Shown: piece by piece, positions 45,415 to 59,825 of the stretch | Layout: every line of letters begins with the position of its first letter | Position numbering within the stretch: the stretch's first letter is position 1 | Assembly (NCBI RefSeq): GCF_013393345.1 | Contig: NZ_QJRF01000061.1 | Coordinates: forward strand, 124,001 to 188,000 | Direction of reading: 5' to 3' | Origin: Pseudomonas taiwanensis | GTDB taxonomy: Bacteria; Pseudomonadota; Gammaproteobacteria; Pseudomonadales; Pseudomonadaceae | Length of the DNA: 64,000 nucleotides | Notes under the pieces: generated by a model | Databases searched by the model: none | Told to the model about the DNA's origin: nothing | The model's input: the letters and a program-made list of their open reading frames with translations, nothing else | Program-made: the position numbers and the translations under genes

Positions 45415-45738
45415 ATGACCTTCGTCGTCACCGACAACTGCATCAAATGCAAATACACCGACTGTGTGGAAGTCTGTCCGGTGGACTGCTTCTACGAAGG
45501 CCCGAACTTCCTGGTCATTCACCCGGACGAGTGCATCGACTGTGCACTGTGCGAGCCTGAATGCCCGGCGCAAGCCATCTTCTCCGAGGATGAAGTGCCT
45601 GAGGATATGCAGGAGTTCATCGAGCTGAACCGTGATCTGGCCGAAGTGTGGCCGAACATCACCGAGAAGAAAGACGCCCTGGCCGATGCCGAAGAGTGGG
45701 ATGGCGTCAAAGGCAAGCTGGAGCAGCTGGAGCGCTGA
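45415..45738 (+). CDS. fdxA: 7Fe ferredoxin FdxA
   Basis: FdxA is a soluble ferredoxin with one [3Fe-4S] and one [4Fe-4S] cluster. The 107-residue protein has [17 protein letters not shown] and [12 protein letters not shown]. Start [10 protein letters not shown] at 45415 is preceded by GAGGAGAA. A terminator follows at 45761-45786; the gene is convergent with rsmZ. Confidence 0.97.
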   Translation: MTFVVTDNCIKCKYTDCVEVCPVDCFYEGPNFLVIHPDECIDCALCEPECPAQAIFSEDEVPEDMQEFIELNRDLAEVWPNITEKKDALADAEEWDGVKGKLEQLER

Positions 45739-45760
45739 TTCGTCTACGCATCCAAACGCA

Positions 45761-45786
45761 AAAAGGCCCGCATCTGCGGGCCTTTT
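45761..45786 (+). terminator. Terminator of fdxA
   Basis: AAAAGGCCCGCA-TC-TGCGGGCCTTTT forms a 12-bp stem ending in T-residues, 22 bases after the fdxA stop. Confidence 0.88.
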
Positions 45787-45801
45787 GCTTTCCTGCGGGC
45801 G

Positions 45802-45933
45802 AAAAAAAGGGGCGGGGGATACCCGCCCACTCTTTTGTCCCTATTCCCTGTAGTCCTTGCTCATCATCCTGATGAATCGCATCCCGCGATGTCCTGGTCG
45901 AAGTCCTTATCAACCCGCGTACATCCTGTACGC
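45802..45933 (-). ncRNA. rsmZ: Small regulatory RNA RsmZ
   Basis: RsmZ sequesters the translational repressors RsmA/RsmE under GacS/GacA control. On the minus strand the transcript begins with a hairpin CGTAC-AGGAT-GTACG, exposes at least eight GGA motifs (AGGAT, AAGGAC, CAGGAC, GGGAT, CAGGAT, AAGGAC, GGGAA, GGGAC), several in loops, and ends in GGGCGGG-TATCC-CCCGCCC plus seven T. The internal stretches CAGGACATCGC and GCGATTCATCAGGA match P. protegens RsmZ as I recall. Length about 132 bases. Location between fdxA and rpoS is that of rsmZ in P. aeruginosa. The 5' end is predicted from the -10 box. Confidence 0.92.
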
Positions 45934-45940
45934 AAGGGAG

Positions 45941-45968
45941 ATATTAGCGATCCAGACGCCCCCAGCAA
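45941..45968 (-). promoter_or_regulatory. Core promoter of rsmZ
   Basis: On the minus strand TTGCTG (45968-45963), a 16-base spacer and TAATAT (45946-45941) place the start near 45933, immediately before the first RsmZ hairpin. Confidence 0.7.
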
Positions 45969-46107
45969 GTTGGCAGTTTGCCGCACCGGTGGGTAAAAGA
46001 ATCCCAGAAATAAAAATAAAATCATTATAAATCAATACGTTAAAAAATATCTTTCGCTGATTTCCACCAATTACGACCAGCAAGTTCCTCTGATAACGTA
46101 CATAGCC

Positions 46108-46125
46108 TGTAAGCAATGACTTACA
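46108..46125. promoter_or_regulatory. GacA-binding upstream activating site of rsmZ
   Basis: TGTAAGCAATGACTTACA is a perfect match to the GacA box TGTAAG-N6-CTTACA. It is centred about 183 bases upstream of the predicted rsmZ start, the usual spacing. The intervening 46000-46060 stretch is strongly AT-rich, as expected for MvaT/MvaU binding. Confidence 0.92.
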
Positions 46126-46223
46126 CAGCGATGCACAAAAGTGGACGTCGCAGGGCGTTACTCAATGGAAGACACCAAGATCACAGTTGCTGCCTCCCCC
46201 GGCCCACGCTTTTCATCGGTCAT

Positions 46224-46249
46224 AAAAAAGCCCGGCCTATGCCGGGCTC
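46224..46249 (-). terminator. Terminator of rpoS
   Basis: On the minus strand AGCCCGGC-ATAG-GCCGGGCT is followed by TTTTTT, 19 bases after the rpoS stop codon. Confidence 0.9.
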
Positions 46250-46267
46250 TTTCATTCTGTTCCAGCT

Positions 46268-47272
46268 TTACTGGAACAGGGCATCGCTGGACAAGCCATT
46301 CTTCTCCAGGATTTCCCGAAGCCGTTTCAGCGCTTCGACCTGGATCTGCCGCACCCGCTCGCGGGTCAGGCCGATCTCCTGGCCCACTTCCTCAAGCGTG
46401 CAGCTTTCATGGCCACGCAATCCGAAGCGGCGAACAACCACTTCTCGTTGCTTGTCGGTCAGTTCGGACAGCCACTGGTCGATGCTCTGCGAGAGATCAT
46501 CGTCCTGCAGCAACTCGCAAGGGTCAGTGGGACGGTCGTCGGTCAGGGTGTCCAACAGGGTCTTGTCGGAATCCGGGCCAAGCGAAACATCCACCGAAGT
46601 CACCCGCTCGTTGAGACCGAGCATGCGCTTGACCTCGTCGACCGGCTTTTCCAGCAGATTGGCGATTTCTTCAGGCGAAGGCTCGTGATCCAGCTTGTGG
46701 GTCAACTCACGAGCAGCTCGCAGATAGACATTGAGCTCCTTCACCACATGGATCGGCAGGCGGATGGTCCGCGTCTGGTTCATGATGGCCCGTTCAATGG
46801 TCTGACGGATCCACCAGGTCGCATAGGTAGAGAAGCGGAAGCCCCGCTCCGGATCGAACTTCTCCACCGCCCGGATCAAGCCGAGGTTGCCCTCTTCGAT
46901 CAGGTCGAGCAGCGACAAACCGCGGTTGACGTAACGTCGCGCGATCTTCACCACAAGGCGGAGGTTGCTTTCGATCATGCGCTTACGCCCGGCCGGATCA
47001 CCACGCTGCGCGAGGCGCGCGAAGTGCACTTCTTCTTCCGGGGTTAGCAGGGGGGAAAAGCCGATTTCGTTGAGGTACAGCTGAGTCGCGTCGAGCGCGC
47101 GGGTGTAATCGATGTACTTGTGTTGCTTTGGCGAGCTTGAATGCCGGGATTTCGCGGTAGGCAGAGGCGCGTCGTTCTCCTCGCTCAACGCATCGTCCAA
47201 TATGACGCCCGGCTCCAGGAGGAGCAGTTCGTCATCGACGTCAAACTCCGGCGCTTCTTTATTGAGTGCCAT
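46268..47272 (-). CDS. rpoS: RNA polymerase sigma factor RpoS
   Basis: RpoS directs stationary-phase and general stress transcription. The 334-residue sigma factor has region 1.2-2.4 ([66 protein letters not shown]), region 3 and region 4 with [33 protein letters not shown]. It follows nlpD by 107 bases; in pseudomonads a main rpoS promoter is within nlpD. The gene order surE-pcm-nlpD-rpoS is conserved. Confidence 0.98.
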   Translation of the reverse strand: MALNKEAPEFDVDDELLLLEPGVILDDALSEENDAPLPTAKSRHSSSPKQHKYIDYTRALDATQLYLNEIGFSPLLTPEEEVHFARLAQRGDPAGRKRMIESNLRLVVKIARRYVNRGLSLLDLIEEGNLGLIRAVEKFDPERGFRFSTYATWWIRQTIERAIMNQTRTIRLPIHVVKELNVYLRAARELTHKLDHEPSPEEIANLLEKPVDEVKRMLGLNERVTSVDVSLGPDSDKTLLDTLTDDRPTDPCELLQDDDLSQSIDQWLSELTDKQREVVVRRFGLRGHESCTLEEVGQEIGLTRERVRQIQVEALKRLREILEKNGLSSDALFQ

Positions 47273-47379
47273 TGTTGTTGTCCCTTGCTGAGTTCGACAA
47301 CAAGCCCTGGCGATGCCTTATATCCCTGGCGCCGCCCGAGCCCGTCCTTACCACGTAGGTGGAACGGGCCGATAGCGAG

Positions 47380-48264
47380 TCAACGACGTGGCAGGTATTG
47401 CAGCGGATCTACGGGTTTACCCTGACGGCGAATTTCAAAATGAAGCTTCACCCGGTCAGTTCCCGTTGAGCCCATCTCGGCAATTGTCTGCCCGACCTTG
47501 ACCTGCTGTCCCTCCCGTACCAGTAGCCTGCGGTTATGACCGTAGGCGCTTACGTAGGTATCGCTGTGTTTGATGATGACCAATTCGCCGTAGCCCCGTA
47601 GTCCACTTCCGGCATAAACAACTGATCCATCTGACGCAGCCAAGACAGGCTGGCCTAATTCCCCAGCGATATCAATCCCTTTATTCAAACTTCCGTTTGA
47701 CGAAAAACGGCCGATCAGCGGGCCGCTCGCAGGCCATACCCAACCGGCTGCAGAGCGCGTAGTAGAGGCGTTTGGCGTAGATACAGGCGCAGTCGCGACG
47801 GGTTGCGGCGTTTGCGGTTGAGGGCGGACAGCCGGTTGTTGGGATTGCACCGGCGGGCGCGTTGGAACGGTGCTGCTACCCGTCCTTGGATGGGTCACCG
47901 CGGGCGCCGTTGCGACTGCTGCCGGTCGCGCCTGACCCGCCTTGCCGTCGAAACGAATGATCTGTCCGGGACGAATCACGTAAGGCGCAGGAATGCTGTT
48001 ACGCGCAGCCAGGGCTTTCCAGTCCCAGCCAAAGCGGAAGGCAATCGAATAGAGGGTATCGCCGCGTTGGACGCGGTACTGGCCGCTGGTGACGGGTTGC
48101 CGCTGAGACGCGCCAGTCGCCCCCGAATGATTGCGGTCGACGACGCTGACACCATCTTTCTGGGTACTCGAGCAGCCGGCAAGCAGGATACCGACGGCCA
48201 TTGCGGGCAACCATGCGAGCCCATTCCCCATGCGAATCCACTGCCGAATGGCCATCAGGCTCAC
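47380..48264 (-). CDS. nlpD: Lipoprotein NlpD, LysM plus LytM domains (amidase activator)
   Basis: NlpD is an outer-membrane lipoprotein that activates a cell-division amidase. The 294-residue protein has a signal sequence ending ILLAGCSS (lipobox LAGC), a LysM domain (YRVQRGDTLYSIAFRFGW), a Pro/Gln/Thr-rich linker and a C-terminal LytM domain. In that domain the first zinc histidine is replaced (LNKGIDIAG), while SAYGHN and KLHFEIR remain, so it is probably catalytically dead. I choose the GTG at 48264, with AAGGGGAC upstream; ATG 48255 is an alternative. Confidence 0.94.
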   Translation of the reverse strand: MSLMAIRQWIRMGNGLAWLPAMAVGILLAGCSSTQKDGVSVVDRNHSGATGASQRQPVTSGQYRVQRGDTLYSIAFRFGWDWKALAARNSIPAPYVIRPGQIIRFDGKAGQARPAAVATAPAVTHPRTGSSTVPTRPPVQSQQPAVRPQPQTPQPVATAPVSTPNASTTRSAAGWVWPASGPLIGRFSSNGSLNKGIDIAGELGQPVLAASDGSVVYAGSGLRGYGELVIIKHSDTYVSAYGHNRRLLVREGQQVKVGQTIAEMGSTGTDRVKLHFEIRRQGKPVDPLQYLPRR

Positions 48265-48415
48265 TCTTGTCCCCTTTTCCCAACATTCGAAGGTCTTGAT
48301 TATTGTGCCGGAAATATCCGAACGAGCCAGTCGCCTGCCGCACAAAGTGCCGCAGGAAGACCGCTTGGCGGTGCATCAGAAAGTTGCCCTCGACGCAGGT
48401 TCCCTGATAACGCGC

Positions 48416-49093
48416 TCAGGCGAGCGGTCCACTGAGTAGCGGCACGAAGCGTACGGCGTCGAGCACGTGACGCGTGAAACCCTGCTCTTCGCGAATGATC
48501 AGCATCAGTTGCTGGACGTCGCCCGCGCCGACCGGAATCACCAGACGCCCGCCCGGAGCCAGCTGATCCAGCAGCGCCTGGGGAACATCTGCCGCCGCCG
48601 CCGTCACGATGATGCCGTTGTAGGGCGCCAGCGCAGGCCAGCCTTCCCAGCCATCGCCCCAGCGGAACACCACATTGCGCAGGTTGAGCACTGCCAGGCG
48701 TTCCTTGGCCTTTTCCTGCAGGACCTGAATACGTTCGACAGAAAACACTCGCTCCACCAGCTGCGCGAGGATCGCCGTCTGATACCCCGAACCGGTGCCG
48801 ATCTCCAGCACCTTGTCCAACGGCCCCGCAGCCAGCAGAAGCTCGGTCATCCGAGCAACCATGTAAGGCTGCGAGATGGTCTGGTTGTGGCCGATCGGCA
48901 GTGCGGTGTCCTCGTAGGCACGATGGGACAAGGCCTCGTCGACGAAGAGGTGACGCGGTGTCCGGCGAATGGTCTCGAGCACGCGGGCATTGGACAGCCC
49001 TTCCTCGTACAGGCGCTGGATAAGGCGCTCGCGAGTGCGCTGGGAAGTCATGCCGATCCCGCGGCGCATCAGGTCATCCTGTTCCCGAGACAT
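48416..49093 (-). CDS. pcm: Protein-L-isoaspartate O-methyltransferase
   Basis: Pcm repairs isoaspartyl residues in aged proteins with S-adenosylmethionine. The 225-residue form has [20 protein letters not shown], the SAM motif [16 protein letters not shown] and the terminal [13 protein letters not shown]. The ATG at 49093 overlaps the surE stop (ATGA) and has GGAGG 10 bases upstream. The ATG at 49051 gives 211 residues, as annotated in P. aeruginosa, but has a weaker ribosome site. Confidence 0.96.
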   Translation of the reverse strand: MSREQDDLMRRGIGMTSQRTRERLIQRLYEEGLSNARVLETIRRTPRHLFVDEALSHRAYEDTALPIGHNQTISQPYMVARMTELLLAAGPLDKVLEIGTGSGYQTAILAQLVERVFSVERIQVLQEKAKERLAVLNLRNVVFRWGDGWEGWPALAPYNGIIVTAAAADVPQALLDQLAPGGRLVIPVGAGDVQQLMLIIREEQGFTRHVLDAVRFVPLLSGPLA

Positions 49094-49842
49094 CAGAGCA
49101 GGCCCTCCAACCAGCTATCGAGACCTTCGAAGGCCTCGTTGAAAGTCCGATCGAGCTGCAGGGGTGTGATGGACACGTAGCCCTGCATCACCGCATGGAA
49201 ATCCGTACCGGGCCCGCCGTCTTCAGCGTCGCCCGCGGCCGATATCCAATATCCCTCCTTTCCCCTGGGGTTGACTACCTTCACCGGCGCACCAGCCCGC
49301 GCACGATGGCCCAGGCGGGTCAGCTGGATACCCTTGATGTGCTCGAGGGGCAGGTTGGGAATGTTCACGTTGAGTACGGTGCGCGGCGGCAGGTCGAGCT
49401 GATCATGCGCAGCCACCAACCGGCGCGCGATATGCGCAGCGGCAGGCAGGTTGTCGACCTGGCGCGACACCAGTGAGAAGGCGAAGGCCGGCAAGGCGAG
49501 GAAGCGCCCCTCCAGAGCCGCGGCCACGGTCCCGGAATAGAGCACGTCATCACCCAGGTTGGCGCCGAGGTTGATCCCCGAAACCACCATGTCCGGCAAT
49601 TGCTCCAGCATGCCGTTGAGTCCGAGGTGGACGCAGTCGGTCGGCGTGCCGTTGAGGCAAATGAAACCGTTATCCAGCGTACTGGGATGAAGCGGGCGAT
49701 CCAGTGTCAGGGAACTGCTGGCGCCGCTCCTGTCCTGGTCCGGTGCGATGACCACGCAATCGGCGTAATCCTTGAGCGCACCATGCAAAGCGGCCAGACC
49801 GGGTGCGTTCACCCCGTCGTCGTTGGAAATCAGAATGCGCAT
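49093..49842 (-). CDS. surE: 5'/3'-nucleotidase SurE
   Basis: SurE is a metal-dependent nucleoside monophosphate phosphatase linked to stationary-phase survival. The 249-residue protein has the metal-binding [12 protein letters not shown] at the N-terminus, [18 protein letters not shown] and [20 protein letters not shown]. It overlaps truD by 13 bases and pcm by one, so the truD-surE-pcm run is tightly coupled. Confidence 0.97.
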   Translation of the reverse strand: MRILISNDDGVNAPGLAALHGALKDYADCVVIAPDQDRSGASSSLTLDRPLHPSTLDNGFICLNGTPTDCVHLGLNGMLEQLPDMVVSGINLGANLGDDVLYSGTVAAALEGRFLALPAFAFSLVSRQVDNLPAAAHIARRLVAAHDQLDLPPRTVLNVNIPNLPLEHIKGIQLTRLGHRARAGAPVKVVNPRGKEGYWISAAGDAEDGGPGTDFHAVMQGYVSITPLQLDRTFNEAFEGLDSWLEGLL

Positions 49843-50888
49843 GGGTTTTCCGTCTGCCCTGCCGGCAGCAGATCGACGAGCTCACGCACCACTGCGGTGG
49901 CGAAGCATCCAGCCGGCAGGACGAATTCCAGTTGCAGAACGTCAGGCTCGGGATAATGCCACGTCAGACCGCCGATGGGGAGGCGCAGGATGCGCCGTTC
50001 GTGCGCCATTCCCGCTTCGGCCAACCAGTGGCAAAGTGCCGGCTCCGCCGCGGCAACCGCCGCCTCCAGCTTTTGCGGCTGTCCTTGGGCAGGTGATGCG
50101 CCCTCCCCCCACAACGGCCCGGTCGGATGCAAATCCAGCTCGGCAAGACGGGGGTCGCTACAGTCGGACTCGCCTGCCGGGAAGAAGCTGCGGCTGGTAG
50201 TGAAAGCCAGCAGATCGCCGACCTGGGCCTGGTTCCAGGTACCGTCAGCGATGCGCTCGGCCAGCACCCGGTTGAAGAGGAAGCTGCGGCCCGCCGAAAG
50301 CAAACGCGAACGGAGATTGCGCTGCACCGGCAGTTCCTTGCGCTCGGCGAAGGCGCGGGCGTCCACCACGTTGCCACCGCCGTGACCGAAGCGCTGCAGG
50401 CCAAAATAATTGGGCACACCGGCCTCGGCCAGTTGCTTGAGCCTCGCGTCCAGTGCCTCTCGGTCAGCAGCCAGGCGGGTCAGGCGAAGGGTGAAGCCGT
50501 TGGCCGAATGGGCGCCGCGTTGCAGCTTGCGCTTGTGACGGACGCTCTTGAGTATCCGCAGGTTGGCATTCTCGGCCGCAGTCAGATCCGGATCAGTCTT
50601 GCCCGGCAAGTGCAGGCTGAACCACTGGCGAGTCAACGCCTGGCGGTCCTTCAGCCCGGCATAGCTGACCACCTTCAAGGGCACGCCGGCGGCACGGGCG
50701 ATACGCCGCGCGGCTTCCTCGGTGTTCAACTCGCGCTTCTCCACCCAGAGCCACAGGTGCTCGCCCTCGCCCTCCAGTGGAATGTCCAGCACTTCATCAA
50801 CCTGGAAATCCTCGGCCACAGCTTTCAGTTGAGCCTGCCCGAGGGATTCGCCATGGGCTCGCGGGCCCAGCAGTTCGAGTTCGTTCAT
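49830..50888 (-). CDS. truD: tRNA pseudouridine(13) synthase TruD
   Basis: TruD converts U13 of tRNA-Glu to pseudouridine. The 352-residue protein has [20 protein letters not shown], the catalytic aspartate in [28 protein letters not shown] and the TRUD insertion domain (about 160-300). It overlaps ispF by 4 bases and surE by 13. Confidence 0.96.
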   Translation of the reverse strand: MNELELLGPRAHGESLGQAQLKAVAEDFQVDEVLDIPLEGEGEHLWLWVEKRELNTEEAARRIARAAGVPLKVVSYAGLKDRQALTRQWFSLHLPGKTDPDLTAAENANLRILKSVRHKRKLQRGAHSANGFTLRLTRLAADREALDARLKQLAEAGVPNYFGLQRFGHGGGNVVDARAFAERKELPVQRNLRSRLLSAGRSFLFNRVLAERIADGTWNQAQVGDLLAFTTSRSFFPAGESDCSDPRLAELDLHPTGPLWGEGASPAQGQPQKLEAAVAAAEPALCHWLAEAGMAHERRILRLPIGGLTWHYPEPDVLQLEFVLPAGCFATAVVRELVDLLPAGQTENPCAF

Positions 50889-51358
50889 ACCGGCAGCAAC
50901 AGGGCTACCGCGTGTACGGCGATGCCCTCCTCGCGCCCCGTGAAGCCGAGCTTCTCGGTGGTGGTGGCCTTGACGTTGACCTGGTCCAGGTCGACTTCCA
51001 GATCAGCCGCGATGTTGGCGCGCATGGCCTCGATATGCGGAGCCATCTTCGGTGCCTGGGCCACTATGGTTCCGTCGACATTGCCGACCTTCCAGCCCTT
51101 GGCTTTCACCAGGGACACCACATGGCGCAGCAGCGCACGGCTGTCGGCCCCCTTGAAGCGTGGATCGGTGTCGGGGAAATGCTTGCCGATGTCGCCCAGC
51201 GCGGCTGCGCCAAGCAGGGCATCGGACAACGCATGCAGCAGAACGTCACCGTCGGAATGGGCGATCAGCCCGAACTTGTGGGAAATGCGCACGCCGCCAA
51301 GGGTGATGAAGTCGCCTTCACCAAAGCGGTGTACGTCGTAGCCGTGGCCAATTCGCAT
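50885..51358 (-). CDS. ispF: 2-C-methyl-D-erythritol 2,4-cyclodiphosphate synthase
   Basis: IspF closes the cyclodiphosphate ring in the MEP isoprenoid pathway. The 157-residue protein has metal ligands D8 and H10 ([11 protein letters not shown]), the [19 protein letters not shown] signature and [15 protein letters not shown]. It is separated from its pathway partner ispD by the fghA-adhC-gfnR segment. It starts a coupled run ispF-truD-surE-pcm. Confidence 0.98.
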   Translation of the reverse strand: MRIGHGYDVHRFGEGDFITLGGVRISHKFGLIAHSDGDVLLHALSDALLGAAALGDIGKHFPDTDPRFKGADSRALLRHVVSLVKAKGWKVGNVDGTIVAQAPKMAPHIEAMRANIAADLEVDLDQVNVKATTTEKLGFTGREEGIAVHAVALLLPV

Positions 51359-51366
51359 AGAGAAGA

Positions 51367-51388
51367 ACGCCCTGAAAAGTCAGGGCGT
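51367..51388 (-). terminator. Terminator of fghA
   Basis: On the minus strand ACGCCCTGA-CTTT-TCAGGGCGT is followed by TCTTCTC. It lies between fghA and ispF, only 8 bases before the ispF start codon. Confidence 0.72.
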
Positions 51389-51411
51389 GATTCTACCTAT
51401 TTTGCCGACGC

Positions 51412-52257
51412 TTAGCCCTTGAGGGCCGCGGCGTGATGCTTCAGGTGGTCGCCAATGAAACTGGCGATGAAGTAGTAGCTGTGGTCGTACCCCGGCTGCA
51501 ACCGAAGGGTCAACGGATGCCCGGCCGCGTTGGCAGCCGCCTGCAGGGCCTCGGGCTTGAGCTGGTTGGCGAGGAAGTCATCGCGGTCGCCCTGATCCAC
51601 CAGGATCGGCAAGCGCTCGGTCGCCTCAGCCAGCAACACGCTCGCGTCCCATTCCCGCCAGCGGGCGCGGTCGTCACCCAGATAGCGGCTGAACGCCTTT
51701 TCGCCCCAAGGGCACGCCATGGGATTGCTGATGGGGGCGAACGCCGACAGCGACTGATAACGCCCCGGATTGCGCAGCGCGCAAACCAAGGCACCGTGCC
51801 CCCCCATTGAGTGGCCACTGATCCCGCGTTTCCCGGACACCGGGAAGTTGGCCTCGATCAGCGCGGGCAACTCGTGCACCACGTAGTCATGCATGCGGTA
51901 GTGGCGTGCATAGGGCTCCTGGCTGGCATTCAGGTAGAAGCCGGCGCCTAGCCCGAAGTCCCAGGCATTGTCAGGGTCACCGGGCACATCCGCGCCGCGC
52001 GGGCTGGTGTCCGGCGCGACGATGATCAGCCCCAGCTCCGAGGCCAGGCGTTGCGCGCCAGCCTTCTGCATGAAGTTCTCATCGGTGCAGGTCAGTCCCG
52101 AGAGCCAATAGAGCACTGGCAACTTTCCACCCTGCTCCGCCTGGGGCGGCAGGTAGACCGCGAACACCATCTCGCAGTTGAGGCTGGTGGAGCGATGACG
52201 GTAGCGCTTGTGCCATCCGCCAAAGCTCTTGTTGCTGGAAACGATCTCAAGCGTCAT
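51412..52257 (-). CDS. fghA: S-formylglutathione hydrolase
   Basis: FghA hydrolyses S-formylglutathione to glutathione and formate, the second step of glutathione-dependent formaldehyde removal. The 281-residue esterase-D-like protein has the nucleophile serine in GISGHSMGGHGALVCA, PVLYWLSGLTCTDENF and a late histidine in PGYDHSYYFIASF. It follows adhC by 66 bases on the same strand; the two are an operon. Confidence 0.96.
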   Translation of the reverse strand: MTLEIVSSNKSFGGWHKRYRHRSTSLNCEMVFAVYLPPQAEQGGKLPVLYWLSGLTCTDENFMQKAGAQRLASELGLIIVAPDTSPRGADVPGDPDNAWDFGLGAGFYLNASQEPYARHYRMHDYVVHELPALIEANFPVSGKRGISGHSMGGHGALVCALRNPGRYQSLSAFAPISNPMACPWGEKAFSRYLGDDRARWREWDASVLLAEATERLPILVDQGDRDDFLANQLKPEALQAAANAAGHPLTLRLQPGYDHSYYFIASFIGDHLKHHAAALKG

Positions 52258-52323
52258 GGAGCGATCTCCGTGGAAGCCGGACGCCCGAAGCGAATACCTT
52301 GCCGCCTCGGGCTGTCTGCCGGA

Positions 52324-54429
<2,106 letters not shown>

Positions 54430-54454
<25 letters not shown>

Positions 54455-55140
54455 CGCAGCCAGTCGAGATCCTCGGGGCGGGTGATCTTGAGATTGTCGG
54501 CGCGACCTTCCACCAGCTTGGGTGCATTGCCGGCCCACTCCATGGCAGAAGCTTCATCGGTGATGGCGACGCCTGCTACCAGCGCGTCGGCGAGCGCACG
54601 ATGCAACGCTCCGAAGCGGAACATCTGCGGCGTGTAGGCCTGCCAGATCAGGCTACGGTCGACAGTCTCCGCTACTCGGCCATCAGCACTGGCGCGCTTC
54701 AGGGTGTCGCGGGCTGGCACGGCAAGCAGGCCCCCCACCGCGTCGTCAGCCAACTCGGCCAGCAGCAGGTCGAGGTCGTAGCGCGACAGGTTCGGCCGTG
54801 CCGCATCATGCACCAGCACCCAGTCGTGGGCTCGGGCGCCGTGCTCGGCCAGTCGCAACAGGGCACTGAGCACCGAGTCCGAACGCTCCTTGCCGCCGTC
54901 GGCACGGATGATGCGCTCATCCGTGGCGCAGGAAAGCGCCGGCCAATACGGGTCATCGACTGACAGGCTGACTACCAGCCCTTTGAGCTGCGGATGATCG
55001 AGGAAGCAATCGAGGCTGTGCTCGAGGATGGTTCGCCCGGCGAGTTCGAGGTACTGCTTGGGACGGTCGGCCCGCATACGGGCACCAACACCGGCGGCAG
55101 GAATCACCGCCCAGAAGAAGGGAATGTCGGCCTGGTTCAT
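54430..55140 (-). CDS. ispD: 2-C-methyl-D-erythritol 4-phosphate cytidylyltransferase
   Basis: IspD couples CTP to methylerythritol phosphate in the MEP pathway. The 236-residue protein has the CTP-binding IPAAGVGARMRADRPKQYL, VLVHDAARPNLS and ITDEASAMEWAG. It overlaps ftsB by 4 bases and the convergent gfnR by 25. Confidence 0.97.
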
Positions 55141-55421
55141 TCGGAAATCTGGTAGAGGGTTTCGCCTTCCTTGACCATGCCCAGTTCGTGACGGGCACGC
55201 TCTTCGACGGTCTCCATACCCTTTTTCAGCTCCATCACTTCCGCTTCGAGGATGCGGTTGCGCTCCAGCAGGCGCTCGTTCTCGCCTTTCTGCTCGGCAA
55301 TCTGGTGCTGGAGATCCTGGACCTGAGCCAGGCTCCCGTCGCCCACCCAGAGGCGATACTGCAGGCCAGCCAGCATCAGGATCAGGACAACGAACAACCA
55401 GTAAGTGTTAGGGCGAGTCAT
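55137..55421 (-). CDS. ftsB: Cell division protein FtsB
   Basis: FtsB is a bitopic divisome protein that joins FtsL and FtsQ. The 94-residue protein has a short cytoplasmic start, a transmembrane helix (about 7-22, YWLFVVLILMLAGLQYRLW) and a coiled coil (about 35-75, IAEQKGENERLLERNRILEA). It is coupled to ispD by a 4-base overlap and lies 317 bases after eno, past a strong hairpin, so it probably has its own promoter. Confidence 0.95.
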   Translation of the reverse strand: MTRPNTYWLFVVLILMLAGLQYRLWVGDGSLAQVQDLQHQIAEQKGENERLLERNRILEAEVMELKKGMETVEERARHELGMVKEGETLYQISE

Positions 55422-55443
55422 TTTGCCAGGGAGTATCCATGCG

Positions 55444-55469
55444 AAAAGGGCAGCTTGCGCTGCCCTTTT
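55444..55469. terminator. Strong hairpin between eno and ftsB, probable terminator of eno
   Basis: AAAAGGGCAGC-TTGC-GCTGCCCTTTT is a perfect 11-bp stem with T-residues on both strands. It lies 22 bases before the ftsB start codon on the minus strand, about 270 bases past the eno stop. Confidence 0.8.
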
Positions 55470-55533
55470 ACCATTCCTGAACGGATTACGTCGCTGCCGT
55501 GCGGCGGGAGACGACCGGCCAGGAGAAATCAGG

Positions 55534-55738
55534 TGAGGCTGCGAAGTTTACATGAAGTAAAGATGCATTCAGCGCCTGATTTCAACATGGCACCGCTGAG
55601 ACTTGCTCACGATCGAGCGAGCTAGAGAAGAACAAGGCGAGAATGGCTGAGGACGCGGAGTTTACGAGCTGTAAATGAGCAGTCCGAAGCCATTCTCAAC
55701 GCAGTTATTCCGACGCGCAGCCGATCGTAGCCGGTCTC
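55534..55738. repeat. Pair of degenerate repeats downstream of eno
   Basis: Two related units start at 55534 (GTGAGGCTGCGAAGTTTAC) and 55648 (CTGAGGACGCGGAGTTTAC), offset by 114 bases. Each continues with a TTTAC-N5-GTAAA hairpin, a GCC...TTNTCAAC segment and a GATCG near the end. No coding frame is convincing. Unit 2 ends at the eno stop codon. I do not recognise the family. Confidence 0.55.
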
Positions 55739-57061
<1,323 letters not shown>

Positions 57062-57079
57062 TCAGCAGAAAGTGAGGCG

Positions 57080-57115
57080 ATTCGCCGGGGCTCGGGGTCG
57101 GCTGACCCGGCGAAT
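57080..57115. other. Compound hairpin in the kdsA-eno intergenic leader
   Basis: ATTCGCCGGG (57080-57089) pairs perfectly with CCCGGCGAAT (57106-57115). The 16-base interior can itself fold (GGTC/GACC around GGCT). It ends 51 bases before the eno start codon and has no following T-run, so it looks like a leader structure rather than a terminator. Confidence 0.6.
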
Positions 57116-57118
57116 GTC

Positions 57119-57134
57119 CTGACCGATCGGTCAG
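57119..57134. promoter_or_regulatory. Perfect 16-base palindrome upstream of eno
   Basis: CTGACCGATCGGTCAG is fully self-complementary with no loop, as expected of an operator for a dimeric repressor. It lies 91 bases before eno and 39 bases after the kdsA stop. No cognate regulator is visible. Confidence 0.45.
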
Positions 57135-57172
57135 TTTGTGCCCACGCGGCACTTTACCGGAGATCGGCCGGT

Positions 57173-59710
<2,538 letters not shown>

Positions 59711-59825
59711 CTATGGCCTTCAACCATGGAGCGCAACTGGGCGCTGCTTCAAAAGCAACTACCGCCGATTCCGAAGGAATCAGCGAAAGCTATGTAAGAC
59801 GGGAGCGTAGTCTACCGGAAAGACC

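Noticed and set aside
46116-46688. 190-codon plus-strand open frame across the rpoS 3' region
   Set aside because: Serine/arginine-rich antisense reading of rpoS that also crosses the GacA site and the rpoS terminator.
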